Assembly: GCA_015179045.1 (NCBI GenBank)
Contig: WHUZ01000001.1
Coordinates: 2,294,001-2,358,000 of the forward strand
From: Kalaharituber pfeilii
Taxonomy: Eukaryota; Ascomycota; Pezizomycetes; Pezizales; Pezizaceae
Length of the DNA stretch: 64,000 nt
Direction: 5' to 3'
The position numbers and the translations under genes were made by a program. This document shows, in pieces, positions 44,248 through 56,621 of this stretch (position 1 is the stretch's first letter; each line of letters opens with the position of its first letter). The notes beneath the pieces were generated by a model. It saw nothing but the letters and a program-made list of their open reading frames with translations, did no database searches and had not been told where the DNA came from.

Positions 44248-47200
44248 ATGGCTGTGCAGCTCACTCGCACTCGCAAGCGTGAGCATCGCTCCCACAATGC
44301 ACTCGAAGCTCCTTAACTGACCCACATAAACCAGGCGAGTTGGCGGAACTGAACAGACGAGCATGGGAGGGCCAAAACAGTTGAGCTCATTGACAATACA
44401 ATCTTCTTGAATTGTGTGCTAAGGCTGCCTACAGATGTTTTCAAAACCCAATTACCTTTGGATTCGTCACTAAAGAAGAATACAGCGGTCATTAAGCGGC
44501 TACGAGGGCAGCTCACGAGTGAAGCTCTCCCTACCATACTAAGAGAACTTGCCACAACTTCTTTAGAAAAATATTTGAGTGAAGTCATCGCAGCTGTAGC
44601 AGAAGGCCTTCAGAAGGTAAAAACCACACCCGACATTGCGGCGGCAGTTGAAACAGTGTCGGTACTACATCAGAGATTTCAGCACCAATTCACTCCACAT
44701 CTGACGTACGCTCTAGCGAAAGGACTAGCGACTCCACGCGCAGATGTGCTCAAAACCCTTACGCCAGAACAAAGAGAACGTGAGGAGAAGGATCGTCTCT
44801 CCAGACAGAGGGTATTGCTCAGGGTGGCAGTAGAGCTTTGGCTGGTGGAAGTAGTCAGGACATTGGATGACGCAATAAGTGTTGATGAGGCACTGTCGAA
44901 GCAAGGGACTGGAAGCAAAAGCGCCAGCGTTTCGGCATCGGCCACAGCATCAGCATTACCTCGAAGAAGAGATAAGCAGGATGGGGAGTCTGAGCCATTT
45001 CCACTTGAGGTTCTCAAAGACTTACTTGGAAGAGATAAGGAATATGCAAACCTCCCTCTGGTTGTATTATTCGTGAAGAATTTCTCCTACGACTTGTTGG
45101 GAGTCAAACCAAGAAATATAGTCAGAAAGACTGTTGAGGAGGATGGTACGACAACTGAAACTAATAAAAATGCAGCCTCTAAAACTGCCAATGGAAATGA
45201 TCCAGTACCGGAAGGGCATGATACATACTCATCAGCTGATGAGAATGATTCACCGCTTGTGAATGTTGAACTTCAGAAACGCTTCAGAAATGTTCTCGAG
45301 CGCTATATTGCCTCCGTGCACACTAATATTGTCCGAAAACACAAGTTCCTTAAGGAGCAAAATCAACGCAATGCGGAGGCTTATATTAAATCTGGTGAAG
45401 TGTTCGAAGACCGTCAGGCAAATTACGAAAAACTTGTCAAGGCACAGGAAAAGTTTATTGCAAATGCGCAAGTTGTGTCGGATGTATTAGGAATGGAGAT
45501 GCCTGACTTACCGGCTGAAACGGAAGATTCTGGGGCTGGTGATAGTATAATTAGAGAAAGTGGAAGTATATTTGCTGCTCGGGGAGAGGAGGGGCGAGCA
45601 GGAATATGGGAGGATGAAGACCAGAAGAAGTTTTATGAAGATCTGGTTGATTTGAAGAATAGAGTACCTGGAATCCTACTTGAAGATGGCAAGAGAAAAA
45701 AGGTTGCGGAAGGGGAAGAAGACAAGCAGAAAAAGTCCAATGGTGCTACAATTGGAGCGGGAACCAAAGGTGAATCCGAAAATGCGACCGAAAATCCCGA
45801 AGATAAATCTGAAGACACATCTACTGCTATTCCGAACAAAACCATTGGCGCACAAGTAGATGCACTACTTATTCGTCTACCTGAACTTACCAACCGCGAC
45901 TTGATTGACCAGGCAGCGATTGACTTTTGCTTCTTGAATTCCAAGGCATCCAGAAATAGGCTACTGAAGGTATTGGAAGAAGTTCCGAGGGGAAGACAAG
46001 ACTTGCTTCCATACTACTCTAGGCTGGTAGCTACCTTAAACAAATATATGCCTGATATTGGTACAAATCTTGTGGCCTATGTAAGTTTTGCTACACTTGA
46101 TGAATTTTGGTATAATTGCTAATGTATGAGAAAGCTTGATAAAGAATTCAGAAGCTTGCAACGAAGGAAAGAAAAGGAGTTAGGGGAGGTCAGAGCCAGG
46201 GTAAACATTCTATTCTCTCTCCATAGGTCATAGTAGTGTCGAGGTAAGCTGACTTGGTTTAGAACATACGGTATTTATCTGAATTAACTAAGTTTGGCGT
46301 CGTTCCCCAACATGTCATATTTCACTGCTTGAAAGTTGCGATCGATGACTTTACTCGAGTCAACATCGATATTATATGCAACATTCTCGAAAACTGTGGG
46401 CGATATCTTCTAAGGAACCCAGAGACCAACTCCACAATGACTCAATTCGTAAGTCTGATATCCTTCCTGCTTTGATCAAAAGCTAAAGGAAGTTACATAC
46501 AGCTTGAAACCCTGCACCGCAAAAAAACAGCGCAGCATCTTGGGCCACAAGATAAGATTCTAATAGAAAACGCCTTTTACTATGTTAATCCACCAGATCG
46601 TCCAGCGATTCAACAGAAGGAACGATCCCCAATAGAGATGTTCGTGAGAAAATTGATATATTTGGATCTCACGAAGCGCAATTATGTGAAAATCCTGAAG
46701 CAGCTGAGGAAATTGCATTGGGAACTTCCGGAGGTTTGTATACAAATTGTCTCAAACTGTAAAAGAACATTCTAATCCTCCACGGGGAAACAGACCCAAG
46801 CGATGCTTCTCAATATCTTCACCAAAGTCTGGAAGGTCCGTTTCAATAATATTCATATACTTGCAATTCTCGTTGGAGCGTTATCGAAATACCACCATGA
46901 GTTTTCTGTCGCTGTCGTCGATGATATATTGGAGCAAATAGAAGTTGGACTCGAGCAAAACAATTTCAAACATAACCAGAGGCGAATATCTCAGGTTAAA
47001 TATCTGGGAGAACTCTATAACTACAAAATGGTTGACTCACAAGTTATTTTTGAGTCATTGTACAGATTGACTTCGTTCGGTCATGGTAGGAACCCTTATA
47101 TTGAGCTTCATAAAACTGCTTCGACTAACTCATAATTAGAGTCCGGAACACCGAAACCTGGGGTCCTTTGCCCCCTAGATATGCCGGACGACTTTTTCAG

Positions 47201-48443
47201 GATCCGCCTCGTATGTACGTTATTGGACGTATGTGGCATGTGCTTTGAGAGGGGTTCCGCAAAGAAAAAGCTTGATTTTTTCTTGACGTTCTTCCAAGTT
47301 AGAATCCCCTGATTGACCCGTTTATCACCACGCTAATGACAAATTCAGTACTATATCCATACAAAGGATCCCTTGCCTATGGATGTCGAGTTCTTAGTGC
47401 AAGACACCTTCCAGGCGGTTCGCCCTAATTGGAAGCTTCACACAAATTTGGAGGATGCAGCAAAGGCGTTTGAGGAAGCTGTGTCGAAGACATACAAAAT
47501 TCAGGGTAAGTGTAGATTCGCTACCATGAGGGAAAGATACTAAGTTCTTAGCAGATGAGAAAGACGATAAAGCGCTTTTGGAACTTGATCTAGACGACGG
47601 CGATGAAGAAGGGGACTCGTCAGACGATGGCGAACTTGAGCATCGCGAGGATGAAGAAGGTCAGCTGACAGATGAAGAAGGGGAGTCCCAGGTAGGCAAT
47701 TCTCCAAAAGCTTCCTGCAGAATATTGCTGATATGATCAACGAAGACTGTTGTCAGCCAAGAGAACGCAGCTCCATCCGAGAAGGATGAAGACGAGGAAG
47801 ATGAAGAAGACGAGGAAGAGGATATCGTAGTGAAGCTCCGTGAGGAAGAGCGTGATCCGGAAGCAGATGCGGAATTCGATAGGGAGCTCGCAAAATTGAT
47901 GGCGGACAGTCTTGACTCGCGCAAGTTTGAGAGAAAACCAGTTTTTGATGTTCCTTTGCCCATCAGACGTGCCGGGCTATCCCGTGAACCAACGATGGGA
48001 AGTGAGACTGGAGACTTGGGTTCATCGGGCTCGGGAACCATGGCGTTCTCACTTTTGACGAAGAAAGGGAATCGGCAACAGGTAAGGGACTCCTTGATAG
48101 TATTCGGACTAAGTATTGATCCATGGACCGTAGACCCGCACTGTGGAGTTGCCATCCGATTCTTCATTCGCAATTGCCTTGAGAAGCCAGCAAGAGGCAG
48201 AACGCGAGGAGCAACAACACATCAAGAATCTCGTTCTGAACTACGAGCGCAGGGAAGACAACGACTCGGAATGTTAGTTCCCCGCTTTTTTTCCCTCCGC
48301 CATCATTCATTCCGTACGCTAATCTCGTACCTATTTGTATAGCTGAGCGACACGCCGGTCTTCTCAACGCCTACCGCTATGACAAGAACTCCCGAAATAC
48401 CCAGCGCAGCCGCAAACTGACGATGAGCGATGTCAATTGGTAA
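44248..48443 (+). CDS. UPF2: Nonsense-mediated mRNA decay factor UPF2 (NMD2)
   Basis: UPF2 bridges UPF1 and UPF3 in nonsense-mediated decay. I resolve 13 exons: 44248-44278, 44335-44379, 44435-46080, 46135-46200, 46263-46448, 46503-46733, 46794-47085, 47140-47297, 47349-47505, 47555-47691, 47746-48081, 48134-48272 and 48343-48443, giving 1,174 residues with every phase consistent. The start MAVQLTRTRKRELAELNRRA and WEGQN come from two tiny exons. The first MIF4G region covers about 30-330 (DSSLKKNTAVIKRLRGQL; TPEQREREEKDRLSRQR). The second and third follow (LDKEFRSLQRRKEKE, IRYLSELTKFGVVPQHVIFH; TQAMLLNIFTKVWKVRF). Then come an acidic DDGDEEGD region and a C-terminal UPF1-binding segment with HIKNLVLNYERRED, ending KLTMSDVNW. 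It has the most introns in the window. Confidence 0.95.
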
Positions 48444-51098
48444 ACGCTGAACTAGACAATCTTTTTGACAAAGTAACACTGCCTTCAATGGCAGAGAATC
48501 AGAGAATCCGCCGAACATGCATAAGCGAAAAGGCTTTATGCGAGTTGAATGTGCTGTAAACGACGATGTGCTGACAAGACTTCGGTTTCTTTATTTTTTC
48601 TTCGTAAACCTTTCCGTATGTTACTATTTCTCTTGCAAGAGCTGTAGAGAGAAATCGTTCTAGAGCTCTGCGGGAAGGGAGTAACATCAGGCATGGGAAA
48701 TGGTTGGAGAAAGGAAAGGAACGGAATAATCAAGAAGCCTCGATGCTATATGATGGTTATTGGAGGCAAAAATAATGGACAAAGAACCTGGTATGGATCC
48801 GAGCTTTATCTACTAAGGACAAGGGGGTCTTTCTGGGGAAGCGTATGAAGGAATGACCAGGGCTTCTTATGTGCTGTGCTGCTGTATTGCTTTGAGCATG
48901 AACAGTTGCTGGAAAGGTACTGGAATACCTCTCCACGGCCAAGGGTGCGGGAAAGTAGAGAAGCAGATTGTTCTATGTCTATATTGAGGTTTGATGAAGA
49001 GGAGTGAGGGGATGGAGAGTGGGAGGAGACAAGGAGTGATGAGGTTGTCGCTATTTCAGATGGCCTGTTTACAGAAGTGGTGGCTTCAAATGAAATGTCA
49101 TGTTTGTAGACGGCCGTTGTCGGAAGTGGCTGGGAGAAGGGAACATTCATGGGAGGGGGGCGGCGGTGCACAGGGATAAGTAATTTCATCTCACGTTGTT
49201 GTACTTAACTTTTGGAGAATACACACAAGTTGCAATAGTTGCCATAATTAGATTCCTACTTTCTTGAAGGGCACCAATACATGATTATTCCTGCCCTTAG
49301 ACCCGTAAATTTTAAACTCTTTAGTCCAAAGACAATAATAAAATATAACATGACCCATTAGTTTCCTTCATCTCCCAGAACTCTGTAACAGCCAAAATTT
49401 ATATATTGAATCACAGGGCTTATCCAAAAAGAATGGAATAGACGTATTTAGTCATATCCAGTTTTTTTTTAAAAAAAAAAAAAAAAGGAACGGAAAACCT
49501 ACAGAAATTGCTAATTTAATTTCAACCCCCCAACCTTCCCGTCGTACACCGTGTCAAAAACATGTGTTCCGACTACTGACTCGGTTCCTCAATATCTGCA
49601 ATTGAGCACAGGATGTGGACTTGTAGGTGGGTGGTTGAGAATTTTGCTATTGGTATATAGTGAGGGCTTCAGCGTCAGCCTTCATTTCTTGGTAACTGAA
49701 GGGAGATAGGTATGGGGAGAGGTGGAGGGTGCAAAACGTTTCAACTATATAGTGCTGGCCCGCCTAAAAATATCATTAATACGAGTGCTCTATCAATCCC
49801 GGTGCCTGTGGGAGAAGTGGTATTGCATCTTGGATGGGATCCCGGTAGGCAGATGTGGTCGTCGTTGAAAGTAGAATGTGGGCAAGGGGTGTCGGAGGGT
49901 GGGGGTGCAGTTGTACCAGGAGAATGTGGCGCGGACTATCATAACGTTATCAACCTCACATCAGCTCCCAGAAATGTGCAATTGAATGGAGGAAGTGGTA
50001 GTGCATATACGCCCAGTTTTTAGGCTCGATCTCCCCTCCAGTCTCCCTGCTCGCTGTTGGATCTCCCAAGAAACACCCAAGCTTCCTTCCCCACTCAAAT
50101 TGCACCCTATTACCATCCTTATCCTCATAAGTATCGTCCAAAGTCATAGGTTGAACCTGGCAAGATATGCATACCGCCGCCTCGAGGGCCCTGTTGCCCC
50201 AAGCCCGACTGCTGCTGCTGGAGGCAGAGGAGCGGTGCCTGAAGGGCCACTGGGGTCGGCGGTAGCGGGGGTAGTGGAGGGGAAAGCAGGGGAGGGGGGA
50301 TGTGTAGGAGGGAAAGGTTTCGGTGGACATTCGCGTGAAGGCGGTTTCCTTCGGTTTCTTGGAAGAAGCCTCATGTTTGCTGTGAGAGTGAGAGAGCTCC
50401 CTAAGGTTAAGGGCCCTTAAAGGCCAGGCGAAGGCGACAAATCTATGAACTTTCCTGATTGGGAAGTAGTTGAAATGTTACATTTTGATCCAGGAACAGG
50501 CTTACCCTGAAAGCGTTTCTCCCCAATGAACAGCCCAGCACATACATGCATGATAAATTATTACCAAGCACGTTTACACCAATTCGTTGGCTTCCTTGAA
50601 TCCACAAAAAGAATAAAATTAAAATAAAATACACTGTAGTTGTAGCAATCGCGCGAAAAATCTTCCCACCCCGCCTAGCACGATATTATACGGAGATTAT
50701 ACAATTTGGTGAATTCAAGTTTTACGGGTGGCAAGGATTGGCCGAGAAGGACGTTACCCTGAACTAAGATATGTAAAAAAGGGAAAACAGAAAATTCGCC
50801 CAAGAAAATTATGCTTGACATGGACATCTCTCCTAATGACACCTTAATTATATGCTCATTTTATAGTAGTAATGCACAGCAAGTACGTATGTGGAGATCT
50901 TTCCCTACTGCATCTGACCCCCCTATGTCTATATCAGATTAATCCACAGCGACTTTAGTTTCCTTGAGCTTTCCCCTTTGTTATGCTTCCGACCGCCTGG
51001 TTCGAACTTGAATGCAACAATGCAATGAACAAGAAAGGAATTTTACATATATACAATATCGTCAATACTCCACTTACCCACGCACACTACGCTTTCTC
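48444..51098. other. 2.6-kb gene-poor stretch between UPF2 and TIM54
   Basis: I see no recognisable gene. It includes a T9A16 tract (49462-49486) and a doubtful minus-strand coding segment at 49956-50374, listed separately. Confidence 0.45.
49956..50374 (-). CDS. Doubtful small minus-strand gene
   Basis: Two overlapping minus-strand frames look partly coding. One starts at 50374 and is Pro-rich (MRLLPRNRRKPPSRECPPKP). The other carries CQVQPMTLDDTYEDKDGNRV, VQFEWGRKLGCFLGDPTAS and KNWAYMHYHFLHSIAHFWEL before a stop at 49956. An intron near 50165 could link them, but I could not settle the splice sites. No family is recognised, and it may be spurious. Confidence 0.25.
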
Positions 51099-52558
51099 CT
51101 AGCTATTGCCAATACTGCTAACCGGTAGATCATACCTCCTCATCCTCCCCACAATCCTCCCATCCACAGCCATCCTCACCGCCCATTCCCTTGCATCCCT
51201 CCTCACCGCCCTCTGGTATCTCTGCTGCTCGCTCAGCTCCTCCACCTTCTTTCCCTCCTCATCCCCTTTCTTCTCCTCCTTCCCTTCCATCTTTGGCTTC
51301 TCATCCTCCTCAGGCGGCGGCACCTCCCTATAGGTTTTCCCCCAATCCGCTTCTTCCTCCGGCCAGCACCCAAAATCAATTTCGCCCCCTATACCCCCGT
51401 CGCCAGAATTTACCTCCCCTTCTACGCTCTTCAGCACATTCTCGTCGATACCGCCCGCACCCGCGTCAGCAACAGTCAGTGATTCTGGCCTAAATGCTTG
51501 AAATGGCCTAGAGAAACCCAGACACAGCGCTGCCGTTTCTCGTGCAACTTGGTCCGCCAAATGCCTTTGGTTCAGATACCGGTATATTCTCCACGGCGTA
51601 TTCAAGAACCCGAGCAGATGCGGATACGGAACGACGGCCACGGGCGAGCACACCGGGAGCGAGTTACTCTCCTTTGGAAACGATGGTGGCAGCGGCTTGG
51701 TGCCATATTCTTCAGGCTCAATCGTCGGCCGCGGAATCGCCGGCCTGGGCACCGGCTTCCCCTCCTCCCTGGGTGGTGGCAACTCCGTAACTTGCGAATC
51801 TGCCGGCCCCAACCACCCATCATGCACCCCCCTCACAAACTCCTTCCATGTATGCCGTCCAATGACCATCACTCCACTTTCCTCGTCCTCAACCTCCTTC
51901 CGTATCCCCAGCCTCGCCCTCACAATCTCCAATTCCCTTCCCTCTTCACCATCCTCCAGCGTTTCTCCCGCCGCCTTTCTCCCCTTCTCCCCCCATTCTG
52001 CCTTCTCCATTTCCTTATCGCCTCCCCAACCGCATTTCGCACTTCGCCACCCCTCCGCCCCTCCACGACGTCATAGTCTACCGCGGCAGCAACTAATACC
52101 GGCTTCACATACTCCCTGAAGTAATCCCTCGCAGCCCCGATTCCGTCCCCTGGCGGCGCAGCCAAGTAAATAGTTATCTTGCGTGGCAGCTCGTTGATCT
52201 GTAGTGGGGCCTGCGACAAGTGGGCCACACGTGCGCACCAGTCAGCTTGGATCCGCTTCTTTTCGCGTCGGTCGTGGATGATGAGGCCGGTCCAGGTGCC
52301 AACGATACCGAAGAAGATCAGCCAGTTGCGGGAGGGGAGTTTGGGGCGGAAGTTTGGAAGGCCTTTTCTTCGAGGATGCGATTAGCAGTAGTCGAGAGGA
52401 TACTTCGGGGAAGGGCGGTGGTATGATTTAGCGAAGACTGGTACTTGGAGAAACTTACCAAGATATTTGAATGCTGGGTTCACCTTAGGTGGAAGTGCTT
52501 TCGGCGGCGGTTGTGGGGCATCAGGAGGGACTTCCGTGCTCACAGGTGGAATAGCCAT
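51099..52558 (-). CDS. TIM54: Mitochondrial inner membrane translocase subunit TIM54, one frame break
   Basis: TIM54 belongs to the TIM22 complex, which inserts carrier proteins into the mitochondrial inner membrane. Exon 1 is 52558-52459 (MAIPPVSTEVPPDAPQPPPK, then NPAFKYLG). Exon 2 starts at 52362 after a 96-bp intron: GLPNFRPKLPSRNWLIFFGI, a membrane segment (FFGIVGTWTGLIIH), DRREKKRIQADWCARVAHL, LPRKITIYLAAPPGDGIGAA and YVKPVLVAAAVDYDVVEGRR. After RKWRRQNGG the frame breaks at a C6 run (51989-51994, plus strand). The other frame continues with EKGRKAAGETLEDGEEGREL, GFLNTPWRIYRYLNQRHLAD and a terminal MRRYDLPVSSIGNS. One extra base would restore a protein of about 454 residues. The gene is essential in yeast, so an assembly error is the simplest reading. 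Confidence 0.88.
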
Positions 52559-53144
52559 GATGAAAGAGAGGGCAACTAAGAAGGAGGAGGGTGAATTGGG
52601 CAGATTCAGTATCCTCCGTTGAATTACCTGGGCTACCCACTCAGTCGTGCGGATTAGGTGAAATTTCTGTTTTTATTCCTTGGCATCATGATGTGATGTC
52701 AAGAGTGATGATACTGTACCAGGCACTATTAATCGCGTGTTCGTTTAAGGGGAGTGATCCAGCTCATTTCGTTTGCAATTGAAGCACATCAAGTTGCAAA
52801 AATTCCTGCAATGAATCATATATGAACTGTTTATGAGCAGCGCAACTAAATGCTTATATGTACATAGTTATCTACCAGTAATGTTCTAAAATCCCAATCC
52901 GCCTATTATCCTAATAATATAATATGAGGATATCCTCATTTGCATACCAGACCGCAGCTTTTTTTCAACCTTAAGAATGAACTCCAAGAACCAATCGCCA
53001 ATGTCGCCTTTCAAATCGTAAAATTCAAAATCCCAAAATCGTATATCAGAATGAGAAGAAATTCAAAGGCAAGGACAATGGGACCCCCATGAGACCCGAG
53101 AGGGCGAGGGGAAAAAATAAAAAAGGCGTAGAACTTCTGACTCG
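52559..53144. other. Intergenic TIM54/F-box 2
   Basis: No gene is seen. It holds the TIM54 upstream region and the 3' flank of F-box gene 2. Confidence 0.45.
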
Positions 53145-54805
53145 CTAGTGCTCAAATCTGACTAATCCTGACCTTACTCCCTCAAAAAAGTCATCCTCTC
53201 CAATCTCTGTCCACCTCTTCATACCAGCGTCACCCCATACCCCTGAGCTTCCCCATGGCCCTTTTCTGCTATCCCGCTCGCCTTCTGGTTGCCACAAGCC
53301 CTCAGACATCTTCTTTGCCTCTTTGAAATCTCCAGCTACTGAGAAGGCACCAGGGGTGAAGGTATAGTCCCCAATAATTAATTCGATGCTCAGCTCACGA
53401 GTACTTTGCTGCAATCTTCTGGCCGCCGACAAAACCTCTTGAATTTGCGCACGGCTGTCAGGATGTTCCAGAGGTAGATCAGGATGTGTGCATGTGCGCC
53501 CTTGATACGGCAAGCGAATGATCGTGTTACCACTCCACTTGAGCATTTTCTGAGATTGACCGTTGAAATTCAACAATTCTTTCGAGTATTGTGGCGGTGG
53601 ACACAAAATGTGCTCGCAGATGTGTGGAATTGAAACATTCACATCCACTAGATTTCGGCAAGATGTGACAACATCACAGAAATGAATTTTGGGGAGCCCA
53701 GGCGATGGGTTGAGATGAGTGGTTCCTGATGTATTATAATCAAGTGGTGCAAAGTTGAGAACTTTGATGCTTTTGTGGGAAGCCGATAGCAGAGCAGTAA
53801 TACCTTGGGTACATAGTCAGCACGAATGTCAATTGTACAGGAACCATTGTATTTCGTCGTCAAGGAACTTACCTGCTATAGAAATTGTGCTAGTTCCAGT
53901 AATGTGCACCTCCTCCAAGTTCGTAGCTGTACGAGCGATCTCCCATAAATCTTCATCGACGATGTTTTGGACGTTTGAGCATCCATGAATCTTCAGCCTT
54001 CGTATCTTTGAGAAATTCACTCTTATATCTTCCAAAGCTTGACAGTTAACGTTGATGTTTTTGTCGCCGTCTATTTGACTCTGCCTTAAATCCATGCCCA
54101 AAAATTCCAAGCTAGTTAGGCGAGGAAGGTTATTTGTGATATGGATCCAGTCATCCACGGATCCATACCGGAGCGCGGACCATGGCAAAGTAAGGCTGCG
54201 GAGGTTTTGGCAACCGCGGATGATCTTGAATATGAGCTCAAGGTTGCTGAATTGGTAAATTCCAGTGAACCATAAACGGCGGACATGGGAGGCTAAATGT
54301 GGACAGTGTTGGAATAGGGTGACAGTAGACTTTAGGGTGCGGTAGGGATCTTGGTAAACAACTGGGAAGATATCCGATGTTAAAGGACCTCCAGAGGGTG
54401 ATGGTAGGGCAAGGAATTTAGGATCCCAGCTAACAATGTCAGGAACAATAGCTTTAACATGAATAATGGGCAAGTAGAGTACCTTTCACCACCCCTCCAC
54501 CGTCTCACATATAACTCTTTGAAGTTATATCCTAGAGCCCATTCATGCCAGACACTACATGTCTGCCTGATAGCGTCGCTCGCCTTCCACCTTAAAATGT
54601 CCGGAGGTATCCTTCCAGTGATATGCTTCTGTACTTGAACTTTATGATGTAATTGTAAAGTGCGTGAGACTTGTGAAAGTCCATATGTGTAACTGGGAGC
54701 GTATCCTTCAGTGATATTGGCTTCAGCAGCAAGTATCAGAACGTTTGCAATTATTTCCCATGGTAGAGACGCAATTGTTGTCTTGTGTTGTGCTGAATTC
54801 GACAT
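53145..54805 (-). CDS. F-box/LRR protein 2
   Basis: A probable SCF ubiquitin-ligase adaptor; the substrate is unknown. There are three exons: 54805-54483, 54429-53873 and 53803-53145, for 512 residues. An F-box-like N-terminus (ASLPWEIIANVLILAAEANI, LSQVSRTL) is followed by leucine-rich repeats: LASHVRRLWFTGIYQF, GCQNLRSLTLPWSAL, LPRLTSLEFLGMDL, CQALEDIRVNFSKIRRLKI, ATNLEEVHITGTSTI, HKSIKVLNFAPL. A C-terminal extension rich in Gln/Arg (SAARRLQQSTRELSIELII) ends GVRSGLVRFEH. Both introns (53 and 69 bp) keep frame. The ATG at 54805 is the first in frame. Five tandem GATA-type sites lie just upstream. Confidence 0.75.
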
Positions 54806-54826
54806 CGTCAATGTAATCTGATGGGC

Positions 54827-54856
54827 CGATAACGATAACGATAACGATAACGATAA
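54827..54856 (+). promoter_or_regulatory. (CGATAA)5 array, tandem GATA-factor sites
   Basis: Five perfect CGATAA units run from 54827 to 54856, ending 22 bp before the F-box 2 start codon (minus-strand gene). Each unit fits HGATAR, the site of fungal GATA regulators such as AreA or the white-collar proteins. That a GATA factor uses it is an inference; it may instead be a simple repeat in the 5' leader. Confidence 0.6.
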
Positions 54857-56621
54857 GCAATATGGGGTTGCTCTTTATTTTTGAAGAAGCAAGTTCAAAG
54901 AGGCGTTAGGAAGGACTTAACGATGCAGGGTAATGGCAACCTAGCGGTGATGATACCAATTCTTCCTTTATATCAACGTGAGTAGTCTCGCAAACAACGC
55001 AAGTAAATGCAAAGGGGGACGATGAGCTTAGATATGACATCGACTTATGCTAAGCTCAGAGCTTGAGGCCCTTTTGGGGCTTACGAAGCCATGAGCTCTC
55101 TCCATGCTGTTTAGGTCTTGGAACTCTATGACTCGAGCTCTTGCCTGCTACTGGCACAAACCAACCCGGCGCTGTCGCCATTCAGAACAGGGACGGAAAA
55201 TTGGAGCAATTAATCATGGAATGATGCCATCCATACACCAATGCCCAGTGTAGAGTACTCCACATGTCCATCGACCAGCGATCCTCCTGTGGGAGTGCCC
55301 AACTCATGGAGGATTGGGCGATGGGCGTTGGGCGTTGGTCTAGCTCGGTTCACGCAGGCAAGCTCCAGTCAGGTGGCTCCACCAGCAGCCGCGGGGGCCG
55401 TACTCGAGTACTGAGTACATGCTTTCAGCGTCCACAACAACGTTAGCAAGTGGAACTGGCTGGCACAAGGTTACTGATTGCGGGACGCCCTCGACATTGC
55501 TCGCCCGCGCTTTTGCAATTGCAGCAATAGCATCAAAGGCTGCAAGCTGCAGATGAGCTCTTACGTTCACTGTTACAAATTAATTCACTGCTTGAGCCCT
55601 GCAGGTGTGCTCCTTCGCGCTTTGGATGGGACAAATCCTGGTTGAAGTGAAATCTTGAACGGGCGCAGAGAGGGAGGTACAGTACAAATACCAACTTATT
55701 AGAGGGTACAGGAGAAAGAGGTCAAACGTTTTCACACCATACCGCAATCAGGCACAAAACCAAAGTTAATGTAAAAATATGTGTCTCAAAGGCCAAAGGC
55801 TGCCGCATGCTTGAGCTCTATGTGTAGCAATTGGCTGTTCAGCTTTTTGCGAAGCACATGGTATTCATGGAATCGATGAGCAAATTCGACTATCTGTGCT
55901 GGTAAAGTAAAGCAGAAACAGTTCGAGGTCGAGAGTTAACGAAGGTTGCCCCAACCCTAGCATGAAATTAGGTAAGAGTAGTAACTGGAAGGAAGACGGT
56001 AGTAAGGCTAGCCGGCGCATGAAGCGCTCCTCTCAGGTCATCCTCCTCTAATGGTGTGGTTAGACGGGGAGGTGTTGGAATGATGACCGGAAGGCACACC
56101 GTGCGGACCCAATTGGTATTTCTAAAGCTTGCAATTAGTATCGTTCCTGTGAATGTACTGCGTTGTGCATGTCGTGATTTTCGCAAGCGTATTGCGAAAC
56201 CTGCATGTATCGAAAGCAATGAGGCGGTCAGAATGAAGAGAATTGAAAATGATAAGGTGGGTAGGCATTACATCGGGTGTGACAAGTCACTTGATGTACG
56301 CTCCGAGGCGACCGCATTCCACACTTCACTACCCACGTTAGACTCCTTAACCATCACCACATGTTGATTTATTTGGCTCTCGCCACATTTCTACGTACCC
56401 TGGCAGATCGCTTGCATCCGGTTGATGATGCCAAGTCCGTTCAACAAGGCCCACAAATTTCTGCTCGCAGGAAAATGTGCCTGCGGACCGCCCATCTTGT
56501 GTGGCCTGCTTGCGTGCATTCGCATTCCCCTTCGCCTTTCCCCAGAGTTTCGGTGACAAATACATGTATGTGCTAGCGCGTCACCAGGGTGCCGCGTCGC
56601 TTTGGCGGGGGAGAATGTTGA
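54857..56621. other. Intergenic F-box 2/SOS7
   Basis: I see no convincing gene. Several short frames on both strands at 55.3-56.5 kb lack domains. It serves as the upstream region of two divergent genes. Confidence 0.45.

Noticed and set aside
54827..54856. GATA array as a telomere-like or centromeric repeat
   Set aside because: Only five units, located inside a gene-rich region immediately 5' of a coding sequence; the unit does not match TTAGGG-type telomeric repeats.
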